A stretch of 18,314 nt of DNA from Patescibacteria group bacterium UBA918. GTDB lineage: Bacteria > Patescibacteriota > Minisyncoccia > Phycocordibacterales > UBA918. Positions 5,916-11,350 of this stretch are shown here, one piece after another; positions within the stretch are counted from its first letter, which is position 1, and every line of letters begins with the position of its first letter. A model generated the notes under the pieces. That model did no database searches. It was given only the letters and a program-made list of their open reading frames with translations, and was not told the origin of the DNA. Location of the stretch: the NCBI GenBank assembly GCA_002293845.1, contig DBEA01000016.1, positions 11,026 through 29,339 on the forward strand. Reading direction: 5' to 3'. The position numbers and the translations under genes were made by a program.

Positions 5916-5986
5916 TGCGGCCAGGGGTAATCGAAACCCCGACTTAACATTGGCAATGTCACGTTATACCACTTAACCATGGCCGC
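5916..5986 (-). tRNA. tRNA-Gly (anticodon GCC)
   Basis: Minus-strand cloverleaf with acceptor GCGGCCA (5980-5986) / TGGCCGC (5917-5923) and discriminator A5916. The anticodon stem is TGACA/TGTTA and loop TTGCCAA gives GCC. The T-arm is GGGGT-TTCGATT-ACCCC. CCA is not encoded. It lies 7 bp after the stop codon of an HTH gene on the same strand, the same arrangement as tRNA-Gly(TCC) at 115-185. Confidence 0.95.
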
Positions 5987-5993
5987 ATCTTTC

Positions 5994-6659
5994 TCACTCA
6001 GCCGGTATATTTAATACCATTTCGGGTAGATGGTCAATCCACACCAACATTTTTTTCTTTAAATAAGTGCTGGACACTACTAAGGAACACATTCCATTGT
6101 GTACTTTCTTATCCTTTTGACGGCTCGGTAGGGTCATTGTTTTATGAAAATGCTTCAAACCAGTTCGTTTTATCCAAAATTTTTTGCACGTAGCCTCATC
6201 CAGATCATTATAAATATATAAGGCGCCTCTTAATTTTTCTTCTTGGACGTTAGCTATCTCTGTTAGAAAACGTTTAAACAAAGCGATCATCTTAGGATCC
6301 GTGTTTATTAGTCTCACAAGTCCATTATTGGCCTTGTCTCCTTCGCCCCAATATGCCGCGACAGCAGCGACAAACAAGGGATTACGATAGTGTTGTTTTA
6401 GATCCTCAAGGGCTTCTTTCTCAGCATACTCGTACCGTACTTTCAATAATACGCCTCGAGTAGTGTTCAGATTTAACAAACGTTGCTTACCGGCTACGTA
6501 TACTTCCTTAGACAAATGCTTTTTGACCTCCTCTGAAAAATCCACGCTTTTAAACCAGTGGGACAACGTACTTTTTGACATACCCAACTCGTCAGAGATA
6601 GTCTTATAGCTCTTGCCTTGGCGCCTAAGCTCGAAGGCTTTCTCCTTATCTGTTCGCAT
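5994..6659 (-). CDS. HTH protein with LAGLIDADG-like motif, upstream of tRNA-Gly(GCC)
   Basis: A 221-residue relative of the protein at 176-844. The open frame extends to 6749, but ATG 6659 is chosen because an extended -10 sits exactly seven bases upstream and the 30 extra residues do not resemble the family. The helix-turn-helix is at 8-36 (ELRRQGKSYKTISDELGMSK, then STLSHWF). A basic helical linker follows, then AAYWGEGDK at 101-109 with INTDP, matching LGIGLYIGEGQ and INSDP in the relative. The C-terminal part has SSTYLKKKMLVWIDHLP. The GEG motif is intact. It is more AT-rich than the neighbouring CCA enzyme gene. Function unknown: a DNA-binding regulator or a degenerate homing-type endonuclease. 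Confidence 0.8.
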   Translation of the reverse strand: MRTDKEKAFELRRQGKSYKTISDELGMSKSTLSHWFKSVDFSEEVKKHLSKEVYVAGKQRLLNLNTTRGVLLKVRYEYAEKEALEDLKQHYRNPLFVAAVAAYWGEGDKANNGLVRLINTDPKMIALFKRFLTEIANVQEEKLRGALYIYNDLDEATCKKFWIKRTGLKHFHKTMTLPSRQKDKKVHNGMCSLVVSSTYLKKKMLVWIDHLPEMVLNIPAE

Positions 6660-6666
6660 CGTTACT

Positions 6667-6672
6667 ATGATA
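6667..6672 (-). promoter_or_regulatory. Extended -10 of the HTH gene at 5994-6659
   Basis: TGCTATCAT on the minus strand (hexamer TATCAT at 6667-6672) with seven bases to ATG 6659, again a leaderless arrangement. It decides the start codon of this gene. Confidence 0.55.
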
Positions 6673-6699
6673 GCAAATGACCGGGGTACAATAATTGAG

Positions 6700-7215
6700 T
6701 TACGCACGTTCAATCCAAACCAGGAGTTTCTTCTTCGCCAATGCGTCATTGACGATAGTGACGTATCTCTTGTCGTAGATTCGCCGCTTTTCCAGGCCCA
6801 AAAACTCCGTTAGGAAGCGCTGAAACCGCTTATGAACCGCTTTTCTTTGGCTCGGAAGACGGATCTGGGACGGATGAGAGACGTCTCCGATAGCCGCATA
6901 CAAACCCAGACCAAAAAGGAACAGGGGAGCGGCCCGAAAATGCTTGAACTCGGTCTGTGCCGCACGCTTAGCTTCAAGGTAGTGCTTGGCGCGCTCCTTG
7001 TCGCGCGCACGATTGACGAGCGTAATGCGCTTCATGTTGTCTCTGCGAGCCTTCTGCTCGTTGTCTTTTCGTACTTTCTTCGAGAAGGACTGCTTTGAAA
7101 ACCAATTACTGACAGTGCCCTTCGAAACGCCGACCAATTTAGCGATCTCCGAGTAAGAAAAGCCCCGCTGGCGAAAAACCCTTGCTTTTTCGTACTTTTC
7201 TTCGTTTCGAATCAT
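6700..7215 (-). CDS. Shortened HTH paralogue, LAGLIDADG-like motif degenerate
   Basis: A 171-residue protein, about 50 residues shorter than its two relatives. The N-terminal helix-turn-helix is intact (RQRGFSYSEIAKLVGVSK, then GTVSNWF), followed by a Lys/Arg-rich linker. Where the relatives have YIGEG or YWGEG this one has LGLYAAIGDVSHPSQIRL, so the first acidic residue is lost; the middle segment (GALYIYNDLDEATCKKFW in the downstream gene) is missing. The end KKKLLVWIERA matches KKKMLVWIDHL of the downstream gene, so this looks like an internal deletion in an ancestral copy. It is in tandem with that gene (40-bp gap). It could keep DNA binding and lack the second activity, for example as a regulator. 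Start ATG 7215 follows a palindromic promoter. Confidence 0.72.
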   Translation of the reverse strand: MIRNEEKYEKARVFRQRGFSYSEIAKLVGVSKGTVSNWFSKQSFSKKVRKDNEQKARRDNMKRITLVNRARDKERAKHYLEAKRAAQTEFKHFRAAPLFLFGLGLYAAIGDVSHPSQIRLPSQRKAVHKRFQRFLTEFLGLEKRRIYDKRYVTIVNDALAKKKLLVWIERA

Positions 7216-7220
7216 AGGAT

Positions 7221-7239
7221 GTGTGTATTATATACACAC
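7221..7239 (-). promoter_or_regulatory. Promoter with overlapping palindromic operator
   Basis: The -10 TATAAT (7227-7232, minus strand) lies inside an inverted repeat with 8-bp arms GTGTGTAT (7221-7228) and ATACACAC (7232-7239). A protein bound here would block transcription of the HTH gene that starts at 7215, so self-regulation by its product is plausible. Confidence 0.5.
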
Positions 7240-7267
7240 ACGGTTGTTCAAATAGCGAGTTTTGCAC

Positions 7268-7299
7268 AACAAAAGCCGGCCTTGAGACCGGCTTTTGTT
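7268..7299. terminator. Hairpin terminator next to the truncated tRNA-Arg copy
   Basis: Perfect 12-bp arms AACAAAAGCCGG (7268-7279) and CCGGCTTTTGTT (7288-7299). On the minus strand it follows the tRNA-Arg 3' copy at 7306-7330, just as the hairpin at 7423-7471 follows the real tRNA-Arg. Confidence 0.75.
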
Positions 7300-7305
7300 T
7301 AAGTA

Positions 7306-7330
7306 TTTGGTGCGCCCGGCAGGACTCGAA
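7306..7330 (-). repeat. Copy of the tRNA-Arg 3' end (25 bp, exact)
   Basis: An exact 25-bp direct repeat of 7469-7493. It holds the T-loop, the 3' acceptor strand, the discriminator and the encoded CCA of tRNA-Arg(TCG), but no other tRNA part. The copies are 163 bp apart. Confidence 0.85.
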
Positions 7331-7412
7331 ACTTACAGTTTCAGTACGGGTTGTCGATATTTTACTTCGGCTTCGCCTCGCAAAATATCAGGCAACCCCT
7401 TCTCGTCCTGCC
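7318..7412. repeat. Nested palindromic element fused to the tRNA-Arg 3' copy
   Basis: Three concentric stems: outer GGCAGGAC (7318-7325) / GTCCTGCC (7405-7412), middle GGGTTG (7348-7353) / CAACCC (7393-7398), inner GATATTTT (7356-7363) / AAAATATC (7382-7389), with an inner GGC/GCC-rich loop. The outer left arm lies within the tRNA-derived sequence, so the tRNA T-arm and acceptor are used as one side of the structure. It looks like a structured dispersed repeat rather than a gene. Confidence 0.65.
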
Positions 7413-7422
7413 TGTGCAGGCA

Positions 7423-7471
7423 AAACATAAAAGCCGGAAGTTACAAGTATTCACTTCCGGCTTTTATGTTT
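7423..7471. terminator. Terminator of tRNA-Arg
   Basis: Perfect 19-bp arms (7423-7441 and 7453-7471) containing AAGCCGGAAGT, with an 11-nt loop. It directly abuts the CCA end of tRNA-Arg on the minus strand and has A/T flanks suitable for both directions. Confidence 0.85.
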
Positions 7472-7545
7472 GGTGCGCCCGGCAGGACTCGAACCCACAA
7501 TAACTGATCCGAAGTCAGTTGTGATATCCATTTCACTACGGGCGC
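7471..7545 (-). tRNA. tRNA-Arg (anticodon TCG), CCA encoded
   Basis: Minus-strand cloverleaf with acceptor GCGCCCG (7539-7545) / CGGGCGC (7475-7481), discriminator A7474 and encoded CCA (7471-7473). The anticodon stem is ACTGA/TCAGT and loop CTTCGGA gives TCG, reading the arginine codon CGA. The last base overlaps the terminator arm. Confidence 0.94.
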
Positions 7546-7603
7546 AGTGTGCGTATCATACTTTAAGAAACATAAAACGCAACGCGAAACTGTCGGCGTG
7601 TTG

Positions 7604-7609
7604 TACAAT
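7604..7609 (+). promoter_or_regulatory. -10 element of the CCA-adding enzyme operon
   Basis: TACAAT with nine bases to ATG 7619, predicting a leader of about three nucleotides. No convincing -35. It rules out the longer open frame that begins at 7547. Confidence 0.5.
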
Positions 7610-7618
7610 GGCGGGGAT

Positions 7619-9091
7619 ATGATCACCAGGGAGGACATACCGAAAGAAGTACTGACAGTGGCGGACAAGCTCGAAGCGGCGGGGTTCGAAGCGTACCTGG
7701 TGGGCGGTTGCGTGCGCGACCTGCTCCTCGGTCGAACGCCGAAGGACTGGGATATCACCACCAACGCCGTGCCGGCGGAAATAGAGGGGCTGTTTCCCGA
7801 AACCTACTGCAACAACGATTTCGGCACGGTCGGAGTGGTGAACGAAGAAACTGAAGACCTCACCTTGAAGGTTGTTGAAGTGACTCCATATCGTACCGAA
7901 AGCGAGTATTCGGACAAACGCCGACCGGACAGCGTCTCTTTCGGCGTTTCTCTAGAGGAAGACCTGAAACGCCGAGACTTCACCGTCAACGCCATCGCGT
8001 ATAGGGCCAAAAATGACACGCTGGTCGATCTTTTCGACGGAGAGGCGGATATACGCAAGAAGCGTTTAAAAACCGTTGGTGAGGCGGATAAACGCTTTGG
8101 GGAGGACGCCCTACGCATGATGCGCGCGGTGAGACTTTCGGCGGAGCTCAACTTCGCTATCGAAGCCGAAACCATGGCCTCGATCACCAAAAATGCCGGG
8201 TTGTTGGCGCATATTTCCGCGGAACGTATCCGCGACGAGTTCCTACGCATCATCGATTCGAATAGTCCGATGCTGGGAGTGGCCATGTTGGAGAAGTTGG
8301 GTCTCATCGACCACATCCTCCCTGAGCTCAAAGAGGCGATCGGTTGCGAACAAGGGGGTATTCATGCGTTCGACGTCTACGAGCACCTGCTTCGTAGTCT
8401 CCAGGCGGCCGCCGACAAAGGATACTCGACCGAAATGCGCCTAGCCGCCCTCCTCCATGACATCGGCAAACCCGCGACCCGGAGGGAAGGCGGCCGCACC
8501 AAGCGCTATACCTTCTTCGGACACGAAGTGGTGGGAGCCAGAATGACAGCTAAGGTCATGAAGAGGCTCAAAGTGCCGAGCGAAATGGCCAAAAAGGTGG
8601 AGATGTTGGTCCGTTGGCACATGTTTTTCGCCGATCCCGACCTGATCACGCTCTCAGCGGTACGCCGCACCATAGCGCGAGTGGGGCAGGAGAACATCGA
8701 AGACCTGTTGAATTTACGCGTCTGTGACCGAGTCGGTACCGGCCGCCCGAAGGAACAGCCCTTCCGTTTCCGCCAGTACAAAGCCATGGTGGACCAGGCG
8801 TTGCGCGATCCGGTGTCGGTCAAGATGCTCAAGACCGACGGTGATCGGATCATGCGCCAAACCGGCGAAAAACCCGGCCGCAAACTCGGCTATTTGCTCC
8901 ATGCTCTTTTGGAGGAGGTTTTGGAGGACCCAAGTAAGAACACTGAGGAATATCTGGACGCCAAAGTAGTGGAATTATTGAAATTGAGCGAACAAGAACT
9001 AAAAGGACTAGGCGAAGCCGGCAAAGAACGCCAGGAGGAAGAGGAAGCGGCGGCGATCAAGGCGATCGAAAGAAGCCACAAGGTGGGGTGA
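7619..9091 (+). CDS. cca: CCA-adding tRNA nucleotidyltransferase with HD domain
   Basis: A 490-residue class II nucleotidyltransferase that adds or repairs the 3' CCA of tRNAs. The head has GGCVRD (29-34) and D43-W-D45 for metal binding, then the conserved R118-R-D-F-T-V-N-A125, then a RMMRAVRLSAEL segment of the neck. An HD phosphohydrolase-type domain follows, with HDIGKP at 280-285 (usually phosphatase or phosphodiesterase activity in such fusions). The C terminus is rich in Glu/Lys. Residues upstream of ATG 7619 overlap the tRNA-Arg promoter region and were rejected. The enzyme fits its context: of the five tRNA genes here only two encode CCA. The NUDIX gene follows 12 bp downstream. Confidence 0.95.
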   Translation: MITREDIPKEVLTVADKLEAAGFEAYLVGGCVRDLLLGRTPKDWDITTNAVPAEIEGLFPETYCNNDFGTVGVVNEETEDLTLKVVEVTPYRTESEYSDKRRPDSVSFGVSLEEDLKRRDFTVNAIAYRAKNDTLVDLFDGEADIRKKRLKTVGEADKRFGEDALRMMRAVRLSAELNFAIEAETMASITKNAGLLAHISAERIRDEFLRIIDSNSPMLGVAMLEKLGLIDHILPELKEAIGCEQGGIHAFDVYEHLLRSLQAAADKGYSTEMRLAALLHDIGKPATRREGGRTKRYTFFGHEVVGARMTAKVMKRLKVPSEMAKKVEMLVRWHMFFADPDLITLSAVRRTIARVGQENIEDLLNLRVCDRVGTGRPKEQPFRFRQYKAMVDQALRDPVSVKMLKTDGDRIMRQTGEKPGRKLGYLLHALLEEVLEDPSKNTEEYLDAKVVELLKLSEQELKGLGEAGKERQEEEEAAAIKAIERSHKVG

Positions 9092-9103
9092 TGAATTAAA
9101 GGC

Positions 9104-9577
9104 ATGGACAGAAAGCTTTTGACACTCGCTTATATACGAAAAGGTGAGCGCATTCTCCTTGGAATGAAACGTCGCGGCTTCGGAGCAGGGAAGTGGAACG
9201 GTTTCGGAGGCAAAGTGCACGGAGGCGAGACCTTTACGACCGCCGCCGCTAGAGAAATGCAGGAGGAGGCCGGCGTGATTCCGATAGGGCTGATCGAGGT
9301 CGGGCAGTTGGACTTCGAATTCGAGGGAGACCCCTTGATTTTGGAGACCAGAGTGTTCGTCGCATCAGAATATGAAGGTGAGCCCCAGGAGACGGAAGAA
9401 ATGAGTCCTAAATGGCATCGTCTCGACGAAATTCCATACAACGAAATGTGGGACGGCGATAAATACTGGTTGCCTCTGCTGTTACAGGGCCAAAAATTCG
9501 AGGGTCACTTGCTATTCGACCAAAACGACAAGGTTTTGAGCCAAAAAATTCAATTAATAAATCCGATCGAAGATTAA
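9104..9577 (+). CDS. MTH1-like NUDIX hydrolase (8-oxo-dGTPase type)
   Basis: A 157-residue protein close in pattern to human MTH1/NUDT1. It has RRGFGAGKWNGFGGKV (23-38), matching the MTH1 substrate pocket including Asn32 and the following Gly pair. The Nudix box is G36, E42, R50-E51, E54-E55, G57. The later W-H-R-L-D-E-I-P-Y-N-E-M-W and YWLPLLLQGQKF segments match the MTH1 region that holds the base-recognising Trp and Asp. The likely role is removal of oxidised purine nucleotides (8-oxo-dGTP, 2-OH-dATP) from the pool. It begins 12 bp after the CCA-enzyme stop and is probably in the same operon; AAAGG lies one base before the ATG, too close for a normal Shine-Dalgarno. The specific substrate is inferred. 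Confidence 0.88.
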   Translation: MDRKLLTLAYIRKGERILLGMKRRGFGAGKWNGFGGKVHGGETFTTAAAREMQEEAGVIPIGLIEVGQLDFEFEGDPLILETRVFVASEYEGEPQETEEMSPKWHRLDEIPYNEMWDGDKYWLPLLLQGQKFEGHLLFDQNDKVLSQKIQLINPIED

Positions 9578-9636
9578 ACCGACATTAAAAATTAGATGCA
9601 GTTTCGCAGGTTGATGAACGAGTGAGCCTGTTCTGG

Positions 9637-9760
9637 AAAATTTCTCAAATTGAGTCGAGTTCGAGGCATGCGAGGAAAATAACGCGAGGTGTATATGGAC
9701 ATACAGCGAGCGTTATTTTGCCGAAGCATAACGAAGAAATCGGCCGATTTGAGGAATTTT
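9637..9760. repeat. 124-bp nested palindromic element
   Basis: Concentric stems: outer 14-bp arms 9637-9650 and 9747-9760 (one G-T pair), a middle ATGC (9668-9671) / GCAT (9726-9729), a perfect 10-bp AAAATAACGC (9676-9685) / GCGTTATTTT (9710-9719), and an apical TGTAT (9690-9694) / ATACA (9701-9705). There is no reading frame in it. Like the element at 7318-7412 (read on the minus strand) it has GCGAGG on one side and GCCGAAG on the other side of the inner stem. Confidence 0.7.
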
Positions 9761-9825
9761 AAATAAAAAAGGCCGGAGGGATAAGTAGACGATGGAATAT
9801 ATCATCCTCTTATCTCTCCGGCCTT
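9761..9825 (-). terminator. Strong intrinsic terminator for minus-strand transcripts
   Basis: 17-bp arms (9769-9785 and 9809-9825, one mismatch) with GGCCGGAG at the base. The minus strand continues TTTTTTATTT, a canonical U-tract; the plus strand has none. No protein gene ends here on the minus strand, so something non-coding in 9830-10300 probably uses it. Confidence 0.8.
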
Positions 9826-10230
9826 GTTATGTGTCCTCTCGACACACATTTGTGTGCAACATCGAGCCTCTCGAATCTTTATGGAGGCATGGGCCTCAGT
9901 GGGAACCCGCTTACAGCCCGAAGGCAGGGGGTGATCCATTCTAGACCGAGACTCTATATGTTTGTACCTCTTGTACTTGTTAGAGAATCCTAGTGGGTTT
10001 CTCTTAGTGGAATTTGCCTAGTGTATATGGCAAATTCTCGGAGTATGAATTTTATTTTACATACTCATGGTGGGAATGTGAACGTTGTTATTTTTTATAG
10101 ACTTTTGGAGAAAATCTAATAACTTGTGGAACGAACTCTTGAAGAGACCGGCCCGAAATTCTGGAGTCAATTCTTTAACTGCAGAAATTCGGATCGATCC
10201 GCTTGCCCTTTCTGGACCTGCGTTTAGTTT
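9826..10230 (-). other. Hairpin-dense region, candidate non-coding RNA
   Basis: No convincing protein gene is seen. On the minus strand, in order, perfect small hairpins occur: GAGTATG/CATACTC (10041-10047 with 10060-10066), GAATTTGCC/GGCAAATTC (10010-10018 with 10029-10037), AGAGAA/TTCTCT (9982-9987 with 9999-10004), then GAGGC/GCCTC and CACACA/TGTGTG, before the terminator at 9761-9825. A possible promoter is TTTACG-17 bp-TAAACT near 10225-10255 on the minus strand. The RNA would be some 250-450 nt. I looked for RNase P, tmRNA and SRP RNA signatures and did not find them. Confidence 0.35.
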
Positions 10231-10259
10231 ATGTCCTTTATAAACAGGCGTAAAGGACA
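10231..10259. repeat. Second TGTCC/GGACA inverted repeat
   Basis: Arms TGTCCTTTA (10232-10240) and TAAAGGACA (10251-10259), 10-nt loop. Positions 10231-10244 are identical to 4740-4753. A perfect DnaA-box 9-mer (TTATCCACA on the minus strand, 10264-10272) follows five bases later. The remaining gap to 10433 shows a third, looser version of the motif near 10415-10438 and no gene. Confidence 0.55.
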
Positions 10260-10433
10260 CAACTGTGGATAACCTGACAAAATCCCACAATCGGCGCTAA
10301 TCTGCGTTGTGCTTCAGTAAAATGAAACTCAACGTAATAACTTATACGTCTCGTTTCGTTTTCTTTGCACGCCTTGATTAGCATCCGATTCTGAACTTTT
10401 GTCTCTTACGAAAGCTTTAAAAGACACAATGTC

Positions 10434-11225
10434 CTATATGGAAATCTCTACTGAGACAGGGCAGTGGTCGGAGCCGAAAACTTCCGGATGAATCTCCGCT
10501 TTTTTCACGATCGGTAGTAAGTCCTCCGACACCATGCAATAGTCGATGCGCCAACCGACGTTCCGCTCGCGGGCCTTGCCAAAGTGCGACCACCAGGTGT
10601 AGTGGCCGTTGCCTTCGTGGAACAACCGGAAACTGTCTTTAAATCCAGCCTTCACCATCTCGTCGATACCACCTCGCTCCTCGGCAGTAAATCCTTTCTT
10701 ACCTTTATTCTCCTTGGGGCGAGCGAGGTCCAGTTCCGTGTGTGCCACGTTCAAGTCCCCGCAGAAAATGACCGGTTTCTCGGATTTGAGGCGTTTCATA
10801 TAGGCCAAAAAAGCTCGGTCCCAGTGCTGGCGCATAGGGAGACGGGAGAGATCATCCTTGGCGTTCGGGGTATAGACCGAAACTACGTAGAACTCCTCGA
10901 ATTCGAGAGTAGTGACTCGGCCCTCCTTAGCGGCGTCGCCATACCCATCGAGTAGCTCATGATCGAAGCGGAGGTCGTCAGGGAGGCCACAAATGGCTTC
11001 AATTGGCGCTATTTTGGTGAAAATAGCGGTGCCGGAATAGCCTTTTTTCTCGGCCGAACTCCAATATTCATCGTATTCCGGCAAGTCCACCTCGCTTTGA
11101 CCCTGTTCCGCCTTGGTTTCCTGCAGACAGAGAATATCCGGCTGATGCTTGGCGATAAACGGCTCAAAATAGCCCTTTTTATGCACCGCCCGGATGCCGT
11201 TGACGTTCCACGAGTAGATTTTCAT
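10434..11225 (-). CDS. xthA: Exonuclease III / AP endonuclease
   Basis: A 263-residue member of the ExoIII (Xth/APE1) family, which cuts DNA 5' of abasic sites and trims 3' ends in base-excision repair. Motifs in order: SWNVNGIRA (5-13), LQETK with metal-binding E36, VYTPNA with Y118, GDLNVAH with D157 and N159 (156-162), GFTAEERGG, WRIDYCMVS, and the closing GSDHCPV with catalytic D253-H254. Length is typical. The start ATG 11225 lies seven bases after an extended -10 (TGGTACACT). Near the MTH1-like enzyme it makes an oxidative-damage group, although on the opposite strand and about 850 bp away. Confidence 0.95.
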   Translation of the reverse strand: MKIYSWNVNGIRAVHKKGYFEPFIAKHQPDILCLQETKAEQGQSEVDLPEYDEYWSSAEKKGYSGTAIFTKIAPIEAICGLPDDLRFDHELLDGYGDAAKEGRVTTLEFEEFYVVSVYTPNAKDDLSRLPMRQHWDRAFLAYMKRLKSEKPVIFCGDLNVAHTELDLARPKENKGKKGFTAEERGGIDEMVKAGFKDSFRLFHEGNGHYTWWSHFGKARERNVGWRIDYCMVSEDLLPIVKKAEIHPEVFGSDHCPVSVEISI

Positions 11226-11232
11226 ATGTCTA

Positions 11233-11238
11233 AGTGTA
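11233..11238 (-). promoter_or_regulatory. Extended -10 of the exonuclease III gene
   Basis: TGGTACACT on the minus strand (hexamer TACACT) with exactly seven bases to ATG 11225; leaderless arrangement. It lies 13 bp from the tRNA-His-like relic. Confidence 0.55.
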
Positions 11239-11251
11239 CCAGAACATCAAA

Positions 11252-11273
11252 GGTTCGAGTCCTGGTCCGCCAC
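11252..11273 (+). pseudogene. tRNA 3'-end relic, tRNA-His-like
   Basis: The sequence from 11252 reads GG-TTCGAGT-CC (T-arm end), TGG, then the acceptor strand TCCGCCA and C73. A C discriminator after a strand that would pair with G-TGGCGGA is the tRNA-His pattern. Upstream bases AAAGG cannot fully pair with CCTGG and no anticodon or D arm is present, so only the 3' end remains. Such relics are often attachment-site scars. Confidence 0.55.
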
Positions 11274-11286
11274 ATAAAAAACCTCC

Positions 11287-11315
11287 TTGCTCATAAACTT
11301 ACTAAATGCTACTTT
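11287..11315 (+). promoter_or_regulatory. Promoter of the small zinc-ribbon gene
   Basis: TTGCTC (11287-11292), a 17-bp spacer and extended -10 TGCTACTTT (hexamer 11310-11315). The predicted start near 11322 gives a leader of about 28 nt that includes a strong Shine-Dalgarno. Confidence 0.55.
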
Positions 11316-11350
11316 AACCTCAAAGAAGAGATAGTTCAAAGGAGGTTGAA

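Noticed and set aside
6660..6749. Longer N terminus (30 residues) for the HTH protein at 5994-6659
   Set aside because: The extension overlaps the end of the upstream HTH gene and includes the -10 element; the family alignment starts at ATG 6659.
9826..9960. 6S RNA, RNase P RNA, tmRNA or SRP RNA
   Set aside because: A short 6S-like string is present on the minus strand but no closing stem pairs with it; the conserved motifs of the other RNAs were not found on either strand.
10057..10290. 77-codon open frame on the minus strand starting with GTG
   Set aside because: Its start lies in the TGTCC/GGACA inverted repeat and DnaA-box region, there is no Shine-Dalgarno or leaderless -10 for the GTG, the product resembles no family I know, and the 3' end enters the hairpin series. 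A non-coding RNA fits better, although a short peptide cannot be excluded.
11276..11347. AACCTCCTT / AAGGAGGTT inverted repeat that could hide the Shine-Dalgarno of the zinc-ribbon gene
   Set aside because: The upstream arm (about 11280-11288) lies before the best promoter, so it would not be in the transcript. It may instead be the old terminator of the lost tRNA.
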